A model generated the notes under the pieces. That model was not told the DNA's origin, ran no database searches, and saw nothing but the letters and a program-made list of their open reading frames with translations. This document shows, in pieces, positions 49,700-60,161 of a DNA stretch of 64,000 nt (position 1 is the first letter of the stretch; every line of letters begins with the position of its first letter). Made by a program: the position numbers and the translations under genes. Origin of the DNA: Chaetoderma sp. LZ-2023a (lineage: Eukaryota; Mollusca; Caudofoveata; Chaetodermatida; Chaetodermatidae); contig CM067374.1 in NCBI GenBank assembly GCA_034401795.1, positions 132,454,300-132,518,299 on the forward strand, written 5' to 3'.

Positions 49700-49881
49700 T
49701 AACCCTTTGAATCCGAGGCTTAAAGTATCAAAATTGTTTACGTAAATTTTCTTTTTGATATTTTGAAACTAATTTCACTGCAAGCTGTTGCTGTCTAGTC
49801 AAATTAGTTTCGAAATAGTCAACAGTTTAGCTGCATAATGGCATTGAAATTGGGTTTCTGAGAATTCAGGGTTCAAAGGGT
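49700..49881 (+). mobile_element. Short A-like variant with AACCCTTTGAA ends
   Basis: AACCCTTTGAATCC at the left mirrors GGTTCAAAGGGTT at the right. Inside is a hairpin with GAAACTAATTTCACTGCAAG. It has the hairpin of family A but different termini. Confidence 0.65.
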
Positions 49882-50280
49882 TAACAGCCTGTCATGTCAT
49901 TGAGTCAGACCAGAGTTGGCTTTTGGGATGAAGGGGTTAACTGATTAAGTACTGATTAATAGTTTGATTGATTGATTGATTAGTTATATAATACACATAG
50001 TTTTGCTTCTTTTGGGTATGTGGCATGAAGTACCGAGAACCGATGACGGTATGTGGCATGAATGAATACCTTACAGCTACTACCCATGTGAAGGAATACC
50101 AGTATAGATAGAGACCATACCTTAAAATATGCTGTTATGAAGCACCAGGTAGTCAAGTATTCATGTTATAAAAATTACTAAAACATTTAAGTTGAGAAAA
50201 TAGTTTTACAAAGTAGTTTTAAAATACAGGCATGGTCAATGATAATGGATGTGATCAAAGGCATAAACTCATGGGAAATT
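49882..50280. other. No recognisable feature
   Basis: Short (TTGA)n at 49964-49981; otherwise unassigned. Confidence 0.45.
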
Positions 50281-50285
50281 CACTT

Positions 50286-50570
50286 ATAAGCGAGAGTACA
50301 GCGTAAATGAAATTGATAATTTTTCATGGGGAGCGAAACAAAACAACAACAAAACAAATCTAGGATTATAATAAAACAAAACATAAATGAAACCAAAATA
50401 AAGCAAAAACACCAATCCAATAATTATGAAATAGGATTGGTTTGTCATACTTTTGTCACATTTTTGTTTTGTCTTTGATTTGTCTCTGTTTTGTTTTTGA
50501 TTCCTTGTTGTCTTATTCCAAAGTTTTTTTACTTTGTTTTGGGCCATATTGAAGTGGCCAGGTGTCGCTC
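50286..50570. mobile_element. Family B relative with AAAACAAAAC-rich arms
   Basis: GAGTACAGCGTAAATGAAAT resembles the B terminus. AAACAAAACATAAATG pairs with TTTGTTTTGTCTTTG around a short CCAATCC/GGATTGG centre. The 98-codon minus frame here is an artefact of the A- and T-rich arms. Confidence 0.5.
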
Positions 50571-50721
50571 GGACTGACAAATACTTCTGTATCTGTTTTT
50601 AAATTTTATAATTTGTTTAGGTTTTCATAAGATTGGTCCTTTCATGGAAAAGCCTTCCTTTAAAATGGCTTCTGTAGCGGTCGGAAGAGAAATATGCTCA
50701 GTCAACAGCGATATGAGGGTG

Positions 50722-50850
50722 TGACGTGAAAAGTAGGTCACGTTGACCTACTTTTGATACATGACACATCGTTAGCTGACACTGCACCCATACACCCGAT
50801 TTGGTTATGATATTCAAAGAAAGTCATGAAACTAAAGCCCGGAATCGGAC
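50722..50850 (+). repeat. Dispersed repeat with a perfect AGGTCA palindrome
   Basis: AAAAGTAGGTCA and its exact complement are separated by CGT (50729-50755). Shared with 40160-40260 and, more weakly, 61640-61675. Confidence 0.6.
50735..50749. promoter_or_regulatory. Perfect consensus estrogen-type response element, in a repeat
   Basis: AGGTCACGTTGACCT is an inverted repeat of AGGTCA with a 3-bp spacer, the consensus bound by estrogen-receptor-type nuclear receptors. The related repeat copies have lost one half-site. No promoter is recognised beside it, so this is a motif call only. Confidence 0.4.
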
Positions 50851-50854
50851 TACA

Positions 50855-51070
50855 CGACATGTAGCCTGCCCTCATAATCAATGGCATTATGAATTACATA
50901 GATCGCCATGAACGCATAATTGAAGAATGACTAAGCGTTGTACGACACGTATCTTTACTATTTAATAAACATTTTGTTGAATATATTGAAACTAATTTAA
51001 CTGGCCGCTGTTGCTGCATATTCAACAGCGTGCCTGTATAGTTTTCTGGAAATTGATAGTCAGGGCATTC
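50855..51070 (+). mobile_element. Family A, shortened
   Basis: Degraded left half, CTATTTAATAAACATTTTG, first arm intact, second arm lost, then AGCGTGCCTGTATAGTTTTC and TTGATAGTCAGGG. Confidence 0.7.
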
Positions 51071-51357
51071 TGAGTATTTTGAAGACTAATTTTCCGGGAG
51101 AAACTCATCCCCTTAAGTTTTCAAAATATTGAACATAATATATTGCCTGCATGATAAGGAATTTGTCCTTTCTGGTCACTTCAGTGGTACAAGGTTAAAG
51201 TTAGCCTTCTTTCCATGACCAAAAATCCATCAATAATAAGAAAGTAAAAAAGAAATGTCTGTTACCGTACCACGGAAAATTCATAATTACAAGCCTCAAC
51301 TCTAGTATCGAGATAGTGGGGTGGGGGACTGAGGCGGGGGTTCCCCTTACAACATCA

Positions 51358-51581
51358 AGTACAGCTCAGAAATAATTTAACATGTTTACAAAACAAAAAC
51401 ATGGTAATTAAGATAATAAACGCAATGTAAGAAATGTTCTGTTGAATATTTGGAATATAACTGGATTGGAAGACATTACTGCCGTAGGCAGCAATGTCTT
51501 CCAATCCAATTATGTTCCAAATATTCAACAGCACGTTTAATTTTGTTTTGAAAACAATTTACCTTATTTCTGAACTGTACT
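51358..51581. mobile_element. Family B palindromic MITE, reference copy
   Basis: Ends AGTACAGCTCAGAAATAA and TTATTTCTGAACTGTACT are inverted. The central hairpin (51437-51532) has arms of about 45 bp with GATTGGAAGACATTACTGCC and GGCAGCAATGTCTTCCAATC. Confidence 0.85.
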
Positions 51582-52330
51582 ATATAATATAATTTTTGAC
51601 TAGTAGCTGCAAGGTATCCATCATCATCCCTACGCATGCGCAGTGGTCTAACTGCACATTTCCAGCAATAGAAGTTAGAAAATAGAATCATAATACTGTT
51701 CAAATGAGGAAGAATTTATACAGTTATGTCGTAGTACACCAGTACCAAAACATCCCACGCGGCACTATAACAAATGGCCTGCACGAACGATTGTTGATGG
51801 AATTCTGCCTCTTAATCTTAACTTCCCCCACCCTCCCCTATAACTCAAATCCCCTCACCCTATCCTTTCCACATCTATCCTATCCATCCTGAAACCAAGA
51901 CAACGCGATTTTATTTCAGCTAGAGATAAGACATGCTGAATATAACAATCTAACTGCAAGTAGATTTTGTCTGTGACAGCAACGACTTTTTAGTACTATT
52001 ATTTTAAAAATAAACAGAAATGCGACTGCGGCAGGTGCTGAGTTGGACGTTATCAGTCCTGTTTACAGGATGAAGATCCTACACAAATCATTTGGTTGTG
52101 ATTAACTGTGCTGTCGACCGCTACATAACCCCCGCATGAACCGCTGCATGGCGCAGGCGCAGAGTGACTGGGGGGGAAGAGTGCTGGGGGATGAGGAGGG
52201 AGAGGGAGGGGGAGGGGGGGGAATGCACTTTGGCTACTATACTCATTCTAAGACTATCATTAATCGTATTAGAAGTATTTAACCATGTGGACCCCAGAAT
52301 CAAGAATTAGGAAAAATCATTTATAGGTCA
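51582..52330. other. No gene recognised; C-rich and G-rich tracts
   Basis: Pyrimidine-rich 51822-51890 and a G/GA-rich tract at 52165-52222. Frames of about 60 codons only. Confidence 0.45.
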
Positions 52331-52334
52331 ATAG

Positions 52335-52430
52335 ATATTGTGTTGAATACTTTGAAAGCAATTTGACTGAGAGTTGCCTATAGCAGCAACAGCTCTCTGG
52401 CAAATTACTTTCAAAATATTCAACAGCTTA
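52335..52430 (+). mobile_element. A-like hairpin
   Basis: TGTTGAATACTTTGAAAGCA and TTACTTTCAAAATATTCAAC arms with CAGCAACAGCTCTC near the centre. Confidence 0.65.
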
Positions 52431-52439
52431 CCTGTATCG

Positions 52440-53108
52440 ATACCGTAAGAGTACAATTCCTGGAATTCGGTATTCAGAGTTTAAAATGTATTGTGGTTTA
52501 CGCTCCCAGCACCAAAAGATGGCGAATATGGGATTGGTATCCGGATGCCTACGGGATTAACATTAAACTCTAGAAACAGTACCGTAGTGGGTCACCGTGG
52601 CTACCGAACATATTCAAACGCGATTTCCTGTTATCTATTCGTGAAATTTGTTCCCCTATTTCTTTTTGTTTCTTTACCGTCCAAAAACGAAAGGTCATCG
52701 TACGCTGTGGGTAATCAAGCGGCGTTTGCACCCAGCTGGTCAAACGAAAACAACCACGGCATTTCCAAAATGGTGAGAGGGTGTGTGTTGGGGGTTTGTT
52801 GGGGTGGGGTACTATTGGCTAGTATCTTGACAGAGGCAATGGCAATAAACGAAGAGCTGGAATAGAAAGAAAAAGCAGGTCGCCATATTTTATCACTGCG
52901 CGTGGTATTTGGTACCGCCGAAGCTGTTAATAAGATGCGAGAAAATCAATACCGGTCCTAAAGTCCACTGACTGACTGACTGACTAAATAACAGACAAGA
53001 TTTATTCTGAATGTGCAAGTTTTGAGACTGGAAATACTGGATTACACGACGTGACTTATTTATTATATGTTATAAAGATATTTATCACTGTTTGGGAATA
53101 CCAACATA
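52440..53108. other. Unassigned; one 124-codon open frame
   Basis: An open frame at 52491-52865 (plus) starts MWFTLPAPKDGEYG and ends with MAINEELE. No motif I know. It overlaps a likely repeat edge, so I do not call a gene. (CTGA)n at about 52966-52985. Confidence 0.3.
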
Positions 53109-53361
53109 CACTACAGCCCATAAATTACTGAAATGTTTCCAGAACAAAATAAAAATTAGGGGGGGGGGGGGGGGCACTGTTGAATATGTTGAACATAATT
53201 TGATTGGAAGACATTGCTGCCTAAGGCAGTAATGTCTAGGCAGCAATGACTTTCAATCCAAACATGTTCAAAATATTCAACAGAACTTTTCTTACTAACT
53301 AACATGTTTATATGGGGGTGGGGTTTTTTTGGAAACATTTTAACTTATTTATGAGCCGTAC
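53109..53361. mobile_element. Family B palindromic MITE
   Basis: ACTACAGCCCATAAATTACT end, hairpin at 53177-53283 with a duplicated TAATGTCTAGGCAGCAATG at the centre, right end TTATTTATGAGCCGTACC. A G14 run at 53161-53174 lies in the left arm. Confidence 0.75.
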
Positions 53362-53574
53362 CAAATCCATTAATTATTTCAACTCGAAAAAAACACCACC
53401 GCAAATGGTTTAGCGGGCGTGAGAAATACGCCGTTGAGAATTTTAAGAACAATTTTAATTAATCTCACAATATAGTCAATACCTTGAAATTGAAGTTGGA
53501 GGACCCTACTCGGATTTCATTGGTCAAATGGTTGAACCTTTGACGCTATAAAATATGTTCAAATAAGAAATGCC

Positions 53575-53760
53575 CATTTGTGAAACAAGACTATTATTTT
53601 GAAAAATGGCCACTGAAATGACGGGCTCGGTAACCGAGTTAGCCATTAAAGATGTACATTTGCAGAAGTAGTCTTCTCGTGTTTTGCAAATGGATATTTT
53701 CATGAGAAAATTTTAATTTTCTTGAACAAATTTAAGGATTAAAAATGTTAGTTAAGCATT
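53575..53760 (+). mobile_element. Degraded family D
   Basis: GGCCACTGAAATGACGGGCTC, GGTAACCGAG, then AGTAGTCTTCTCGTG and TTTGCAAATGGAT. Confidence 0.55.
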
Positions 53761-53860
53761 GTTTGTGGCCGTCTTTCCAGCATTGGTTTCTGCTGGAATT
53801 AATTGTCCGCCTGCTTTAAACCACCAAACAATAATTTCAATGGCCTATAAGTCTGAACAT

Positions 53861-53955
53861 GCTGAATATTTTGAAAACAATTTGACTGAAAGTTGTTGGT
53901 GGCTTTGCCACCAACAACTTTCAGTCAAATTGTTTTTAATATATTCGGGATATCC
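53861..53955 (+). mobile_element. Family C hairpin
   Basis: Arms of about 40 bp: TTTTGAAAACAATTTGACTG and AGTTGTTGGTGGC, loop TTT, then the mirror arm. The inner 28 pairs are perfect. Confidence 0.8.
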
Positions 53956-54029
53956 AGGGTTAAACCCTGTGTACGTGTAGTCTGTGGCAATTCAATAGGC
54001 AAACAGTTACCATAATTTCTTTGCGATGT

Positions 54030-54180
54030 TAGGTATATGTTGTTGGATATTTTGAAACTAAATTGACACGATAGCTACTGCAACCATAGGCAGCATCAGG
54101 AACCAGTCAAATTAACTTCAAAATATTCTACGGTTTACCTGTGGAACTGAAATAATGGAATTTCAGGGGATTAAGGGTGT
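54030..54180 (+). mobile_element. A-like hairpin, degraded
   Basis: TGGATATTTTGAAACTAAAT, CATAGGCAGCATCAGG, TTAACTTCAAAATATTC. Flanked by GATTAAGGGTG-like ends. Confidence 0.5.
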
Positions 54181-54222
54181 TACCCGGTTTCCTCTTTGTT
54201 GTTGGAACTTGTTCCTGTATAG

Positions 54223-54819
54223 AGTACGGATCAGAAATAATCTAAAATGTTTCCGAAAATACCAAAAACCCACAAACATGTTGGTTATTAAAGGTGCATA
54301 TTCACAACAATGCGTCAAAAAATTGTTAAAATTCCTTACTTTTAGATGCTTAAATTGTGTGCCTATATGTAATGAAATGAAATAGACCTACATCTTAACA
54401 TAATACTGTTTCATTCGGTGTAAATTAATAATTTTTTTAGTTGCGAAGTTGAATTAGGGACTTGTGTCTCTAATTCCATTTCAGAAGTTAGGAATTATTT
54501 TAATTTATACGTAATGAAATCATCATATGCTAAGATTGATTTCGCTTCGTAACATATGGGCACAAGTTACGCGTCTAAAAGTATGCATTTCAACAATTTA
54601 ATTTTTAATTTATTTTGGTGTGAATTCTGTGTTTTGAACATAATTGGATTGAAAGACATGTCTTCCAGTCCAATTGTGTTAGGAATATTCCATTTTGGAA
54701 ATGTTACGCTGAGGATTTTGGACATTTTTTGGATTAGAAGAATTGTCGCCAATCCAATTTTCAAAATATTCAGAAGTACGTTTTATTTTATTTTTGAATT
54801 TACGTTCTAAGCTCTACTG
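54223..54819. mobile_element. Family B element split by a TTAA-type MITE
   Basis: Left part 54223-54288 has AGTACGGATCAGAAATAA. The right part from about 54627 has TTTTGAACATAATTGGATTG, a hairpin and GAATTTACGTTCTAAGCTC. Between them sits the TTAA-flanked palindrome. Confidence 0.7.
54292..54626. mobile_element. TTAA-type palindromic MITE nested in family B
   Basis: TTAA at 54288-54291, then AGGTGCATATTCACAACAAT, arms around TTAGGGACTTGTGTCTCTAA. The right end is lost after TTTTGGTGTGAATTC. Confidence 0.75.
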
Positions 54820-54919
54820 TAAATGGAAGCTAAGTAACGCAAACAAACAAATCAACGGCAATAGTGTGATGTTAAACCACTACGGCCGCTACGAACCAGG
54901 CATCACGCGTTCTTTATGC

Positions 54920-55080
54920 GGTTGTGAACATCATATTGAATATTTCGAACCATATTTGACTGGGACAGGTTGCTGTCTATGACAAGAACATGTCCTAGTC
55001 GAATTAATTTTTTTTTAATCAACAGCATTTCTGTATCGATGTCTTGAAATTGAGATGCTGACATTTAAATTAAATTCCTT
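54920..55080 (+). mobile_element. A-like hairpin, degraded
   Basis: TTGAATATTTCGAACCATAT, GACTGGGACAGGTTGCTGTC and AGAACATGTCCTAGTCGAAT. Confidence 0.5.
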
Positions 55081-55384
55081 TAAGATTAATTATCTCAATT
55101 TCAGATTCAGATAAACTATAATTCGACCGAAATGTTGTTTGTCCCCTGGCTTCAATTCAACAGCTTTCAGACGAAGTGGTTCTGAAATTTCATGTTTCAT
55201 AAATGAGTTTTAATCAAGAATTCTGTGTTTTAAATTGGTGGTGGGTTATTGTCGCGGATGACTGTGAAAAACGAGAAATTGTTAACGTTGGAGAACGAAC
55301 GAGGCGGGAGAGAACCAGAAAGGGGTGGGTGGGTGGGAAATAGGTGGGGGAGAGAGAGAGACACGGAAAGGCAGAGAAATGGAG

Positions 55385-55385
55385 T

Positions 55386-55451
<66 letters not shown>
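55385..55451. repeat. (GA)n microsatellite
   Basis: A pure GA run of about 62 bp abutting the left end of a family B element. Confidence 0.95.
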
Positions 55452-55452
<1 letters not shown>

Positions 55453-55461
55453 GATAGCTAC

Positions 55462-55695
55462 CGTACAGCTCATAAATAAGTTAAAATCTTTCCTAAACAA
55501 AAAACAACAAACTTTTATTTAGTACTATTTTGAACACGATGTAAGAAATGTCATGTTAAATATTTTGAACATAATTGGATTGGAAGACATTGTTGCCTAA
55601 AGCAGCAATGTCTTTCAATCCAATTGTGTTCGAAATATTCAACAGAAGCTTTTATTTTATTTTGGAAATATTTCAAGTTGTTTCAGAGCTATACC
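55462..55695. mobile_element. Family B palindromic MITE
   Basis: GTACAGCTCATAAATAAG end. Hairpin 55554-55648 with GGATTGGAAGACATTGTTGC and GCAGCAATGTCTTTCAATCC. Right end AGTTGTTTCAGAGCTATAC. Confidence 0.8.
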
Positions 55696-56040
55696 GGAAA
55701 TAGATTCACATTCGCTTCGGATGGAGCACTAGTATATACCGAATTTAGTCGGCAAATTCCCTGAGATAGTTGAATATACAAACGCATCACTTGATCAGCT
55801 TAAAGACGTATTATACAGAACATTAGCATTGAATTAGACAACCACCGCTAACAAATAATGAACAGGATATATGTATTTGGATTAAAGGCCCTAACACACA
55901 CGCCCGCTCGTAACGACGCTGCCCGTGTAGGTAACATTTACTGTCAACTTAACCTTATTATAGCCAAGCCTGCCAAAAATTGCACCTGCAGTGGTCTTGA
56001 CGCTTATTCAATTGAGGAATCCATTTTATCGATCAATGTT
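55696..56040. other. No gene recognised
   Basis: Contains a diverged family D flank near 55945-56010 (GTCAACTTAACCTTATTA, GCAGTGGTCTTGA). Confidence 0.45.
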
Positions 56041-56044
56041 ATGC

Positions 56045-56358
56045 TGTCATAATTAACAACGTTTCACGTAGGCCGACATCATAATCAATTACGTCATGGA
56101 TGACGTAATTAGGCCCATAACAAATGCGTAATAGTCCGTCAAGTTGTAGGGATTGTATGTCTTTACTATTTAATAAATATTCTGTTGAATATTTTGAAAC
56201 TAATTTTACTGGCAGCAACATCATCTAGTCAAATTAGTATCAAAATATTCAACAGCTTACCTTCAGGGACCGCAACGATCGATCCAAAAACTGGCAAAAG
56301 CGTGAGTGGAGCTTAGCTAGAGATGGGCCGGAAATAGCTAAAACTGGATTCCTCCATT
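56045..56358 (+). mobile_element. Family A
   Basis: AATTACGTCATGGATGACGT, TTGTAGGGATTGTATGTC, hairpin 56180-56252, ACGATCGATCC and CTAAAACTGGATTCCTCC. Confidence 0.8.
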
Positions 56359-56437
56359 GCAAAGCAAAAGAGGACTATTTTTGACAATTTACCACTGGAA
56401 TGACTGACTCGGTTTTACCTTGCCAGTCACCAACTGT

Positions 56438-56665
56438 AATTCACCTTTCCAGCGTATCCATCTATCAATCTGACGTCATATGACGTCATAATGAGCTAAG
56501 TGGCATGTAAGATGACATCATAAATGATTATATTTGGCCGGTCTCTAACTCTTAATAGTTCGACACATTGTACGAATTGTATGTCGATCCCAAAATGAGC
56601 ATGGTGTGGGTGAAGATTAGACAGAGATGGGCGGGGCATGGCTAAAACTGGAAATGTCCATTTAT
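56438..56665 (+). mobile_element. Family A, hairpin deleted
   Basis: ACCTTTCCAGCGTATCC, two close TGACGTCAT sites, then TTGTACGAATTGTATGTCG joined directly to ATCCCAAAATGAGC. Ends AAAACTGGAAATGTCCATTT. Confidence 0.8.
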
Positions 56666-56669
56666 GTGG

Positions 56670-56930
56670 TAACTTTGAAAAACAATCGTCTTCTCTTGGT
56701 CTGTAAAATGACACTGAATAAACAAAAATTTGGACTTTCTCAACAATTAAACTTGCAGTGGTCACAAGAAGTGACCATTTGCATACAGGACAACAGATAT
56801 TTTTGTAAATTCCAGTGGTACATTTACAAAAAGGTGGTCTTCTCTTGTCATGCAAATCGACATTCACTGACCAAAAATGTCAATTTTACTGGAAAATTGT
56901 GACCAATAACGAGTTAATTGATACATTTAG
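56670..56930 (-). mobile_element. Degraded family D
   Basis: TCGTCTTCTCTTGGTCTG, CCAGTGGTACATTTAC and CATGCAAATCGACATTCACT. Confidence 0.45.
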
Positions 56931-57040
56931 CATTTTGTTGGGTTCGATCCAATGTTGACAGGAGGGGTTAAACCTAGCTGCAGTCTGTAGATCCATACTC
57001 CTATGACGTCACGTCAGGCTTAGCTTAAGGTCATAAGCCT

Positions 57041-57398
57041 AATGGAGGGATCTATTTCTAGCTAAGCTCCACCCACTGTGTACGTGTGATTAAATCAATT
57101 TATATACTTCAGATACCAAAACACAAGAATCCCAATTCCAAGGTTAACTCGGCTATACAGGAACGCTGTTGAATATTTTGAAACTTGTTTGACTGGGTGC
57201 TGTCACAGCAGCAACAGCTCCCCGTCAAATTAGTTTCAAAATATTCAACAGAATTTACCAAATGCATACAATCCGTCCTCTTGACAGACTTTTCAATGTT
57301 CACGACTGAACTAGATATGTGATAATGATTGTGACGTCAGCCTACATGTGACGTAATCGAGTATGACGTCAGATACTTGAGTGACAGAACGGATCCCT
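57041..57398 (-). mobile_element. Family A, reverse orientation
   Basis: TCTAGCTAAGCTCCACCC, CTATACAGGAACGCTGTTG, hairpin 57167-57250, then the reversed left half with TGTGACGTCAGCC and TATGACGTCAGATAC. Confidence 0.8.
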
Positions 57399-57526
57399 CT
57401 ACGTGTGGGTTTACTATAGCTACATGACACCTGTTATAAAGGCCACTGTATGGGCTATGTCAGGGTGGTCGCTTAATACAAGTTATTTAACCGAGAGATG
57501 TCTGGTTTATAAAGATGATAACCCTT

Positions 57527-57560
57527 TAAGACGTGTGGTCGTACGACCACCCGTCTTAAA
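57527..57560. repeat. Short near-perfect palindrome
   Basis: AAGACGTGTGGTCGTACGACCACCCGTCTT-type structure: GTGGTCGTACGACCAC is perfect, and the outer AAGACG/CGTCTT also pairs. Confidence 0.7.
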
Positions 57561-57736
57561 TAATCACCATCGTGCAGACCAAAAAACACGTGGCCCTTTT
57601 AGACAGATGTCACGTGTGCGATTATCCGCACAGCGATACATATTATGATGTATCCACCACGCATGCACGTCAATGCATATCTAACATATGACGCGTATCG
57701 CGTAATGACATATAACGTGCACACGTGCACGTCACT

Positions 57737-58255
57737 AAAGGCCGGTCTTCACGATCCTATTAATCAGATTTGTAGGATTTGATAAAATCTGACCGAGTAA
57801 ATCAAGTCTGATGTTTGAAATCTGAATGCGAATCTGAAGAGTTGGACAGGTTCAATTTCTTCAGATTTTGTTTGATGGCATGGCCAATCACAATGCTTGC
57901 TCTAAATACGTCATCACCTTTGACGTCATCAGCCAGCTAGAAAAACGGATGCGCCTTTTTTTGGCGATTTTAATGAGATTCATAATTGAATGACAGTATG
58001 AGAATTCTTTATGGGACTCGTTATAACAATGCGATCTGCTGCCACCCCTGTCAACGCTAACTATGTCATATTTTTCGTCAGATTTTTTCATCGGATTTTT
58101 TCGTCAGATTTTTTTGTCAGGTTGGCCTGACATTATTAATCTGACAGATTAGTCTGATCGTTTAAATGCTGATCATTTAATTGCTCTTCAAATCCGCGCT
58201 ACAGCGTCAGATTTTTGTTTCAGATTTGTCTGTCAGATTAATTTGATCGTGAAAA
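57737..58255. mobile_element. Possible MITE with TTCACGATC inverted ends and TCAGATT repeats
   Basis: GGCCGGTCTTCACGATC at the left and TTTGATCGTGAAAAC at the right are inverted. The inside is rich in (A)TCAGATTT motifs on both strands. The left end recalls PIF/Harbinger-type termini. The last bases of the right end are missing. Confidence 0.45.
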
Positions 58256-58489
58256 CATATATACATATATTAACGTCATGCATGCATATAATACATGCCC
58301 CTTTTATGTAATTATATACATGTACAGCAACTCCAAGGCAAATCACGCATGACACATAAGAAGTCAGGTTTAAACCATTACAAGCTCCCCGGGGTTAACA
58401 TCCTCACCTCTGAGCTAGATCGTATACAGTAAATAGGCCAGCGATGACGTCATCAGTATTAACCTAGATAACTACGGCGACAATTGATG

Positions 58490-58816
58490 AATCCAGTTTC
58501 TCAGTCAATCATATCACGTCATAATCAAATACGTGACGTGTAGGATGACATCGTAATCAATTACGGTGTCAATGACTTGATTTAGTCCCTCTTAATAGGC
58601 CGACAAGTTGTACGAATTGCATGCCTGTCTTTACTATTTAATAAACATTCTGTTGAATATTTTGAAACCAATTAATTTCAAAATATTCAACAGCTTACAT
58701 GTATAGTTTTCTGGAAATTGAGATTCAGAGTGCATGGGTCGATCGATCCAGACACGGGTAACGTGTGGGTGGAGATAAAGAGGGGCGGGGTGCATCTAAA
58801 ACTGGATTCATCCATT
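58490..58816 (+). mobile_element. Family A, short hairpin
   Basis: CAGTTTCTCAGTCAATCATA, TTGTACGAATTGCATGCC, arms reduced to TTGAATATTTTGAAACCAAT and TTTCAAAATATTCAACAGC. Ends AAAACTGGATTCATCCATTG. Confidence 0.8.
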
Positions 58817-59300
58817 GCTCGCATTGAACATGTGTCATATGCATGTTACAATGCGCATGACAAGGACATTTGTTGCGCGTTTAGCTGCATGCATACAGTG
58901 CCAAACATTCACAATATTGCCTCCACACAGTCTGGTTTAATATACAATATACAGCCTGACTTGTCTATAGAAACCACCTGCTTTTGGGACCACAAGATGA
59001 TTCATCTCTTTAAGATGGGTGGTAATAAGACCACCAGTACTAACACTATCATGTCAAAGTCACCCCGAACCGACATTTGCAGAGGTACTGAGGAATGGCC
59101 ATTTGGAGGCATAGAGAAAAGTATATTTTAAAACTTTACTACTAGAATGACCGAGCCAGTCATTACAGTAGTACAATTTAAAAAATACTCTTCTCTTTGC
59201 CTCCAAAGAACATTCAATAAGCAAACATTTAGACTTTCTTGACCAAATTTAGCAATGAAATTCTTAAAGAAACGCTATCTTGGGAACCTAAACACCATTC
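58817..59300. other. Unassigned, with one family D hairpin
   Basis: 59085-59215 holds a D hairpin (TACTACTAGAATGACCGAGC, CAGTCATTACAGTAGTAC). The rest is unknown. A 137-codon open frame at 58718-59131 begins inside the family A element and has no recognisable motif. Confidence 0.4.
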
Positions 59301-59307
59301 CTGTAGT

Positions 59308-59546
59308 AGAGTACAGCTCAAAAGTAATTATATATTTCCTGGGAACCGAAACAAAACACAAACTAAACAAAGACCAACAATACAAAAGAAAAACCAGACA
59401 ATAGTATGACGTAACAATATAATTGTTTTGGGTGTTTTTTGGTTTTGTTTGTTTGGTCTTTGTTTTGTCCCCCTTGTCTTTTTTTATTATTTTTGTTTTT
59501 TGTTTTGTTTCAAGGAAATGTAAAATTGCTTTTAAGCTGTACAGTA
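59308..59546. mobile_element. Family B relative, AAACAAA-rich arms
   Basis: GAGTACAGCTCAAAAGTAAT mirrors TTGCTTTTAAGCTGTACAG. The interior is an imperfect inverted repeat of AAACAAAACACAAAC type. Confidence 0.65.
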
Positions 59547-59561
59547 AATGGCATTTGTTAA

Positions 59562-59882
59562 AGGACCACATTCATGCTGAAATGCTTGAAAATAAATTTG
59601 TTGAAACTGTACATTTACTGGCTTAGATTAACCAAAGTAAATCTTAGCACATGATGGTTGCATTCGATATAAATTAGCATAGCCCTTTTAGTTGTGAACT
59701 TAAATTAGGGTGCAATGACTCTAATTCATATAACACAACTTAAGAAATTAAATTAATTTATAGCGGATGAAATTATGTTAAGATCTTTTTCTTTCATTAC
59801 AATTATGTACGCAAGTTAATCCTCTAAATGCATACAATTTTAACCATTTTATTTTTAACCATTCTGGCGTGAATGTTCTCCT
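59562..59882. mobile_element. TTAA-type palindromic MITE, first of an abutting pair
   Basis: TTAA 59558-59561 and 59883-59886. Centre AATTAGGGTGCAATGACTCTAATT. The right TTAA is also the left TTAA of the next element. Confidence 0.8.
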
Positions 59883-59886
59883 TTAA

Positions 59887-60157
59887 AGATGCTTATTCAC
59901 GCCAGCCTGTTAGAAAATAAAATTGTTAAAATTCAAATTTCATTCTATATAAATTAATATAATTTTTTTAAATGTGAAATCGAAATAGAGGCACTGGAGT
60001 CCCAAATTCAAATTAACAAATTAAAAGATTATACGTAAGGAAATCATTAGTTGTTAAGTTGATTTCGTTTCTTTACGTCTAGGTCCACAGTTTAAGCCTC
60101 TAAAAGTATAATTTAAAAACTTTTATTTTCAGTCATTTTGCTGTGAATATGCATCTT
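59887..60157. mobile_element. TTAA-type palindromic MITE, second of an abutting pair
   Basis: TTAA 59883-59886 and 60158-60161. AGATGCTTATTCACGCC mirrors TGTGAATATGCATCT. Confidence 0.8.
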
Positions 60158-60161
60158 TAAG

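Noticed and set aside
52491-52865. 124-codon open frame as a host gene
   Set aside because: No motif, no splice or conservation evidence, and it starts next to a hairpin repeat.
59275-59571. 98-codon Lys/Thr-rich frame (also 50284-50580)
   Set aside because: Both are translations of the AAACAAAAC-rich arms of family B relatives.
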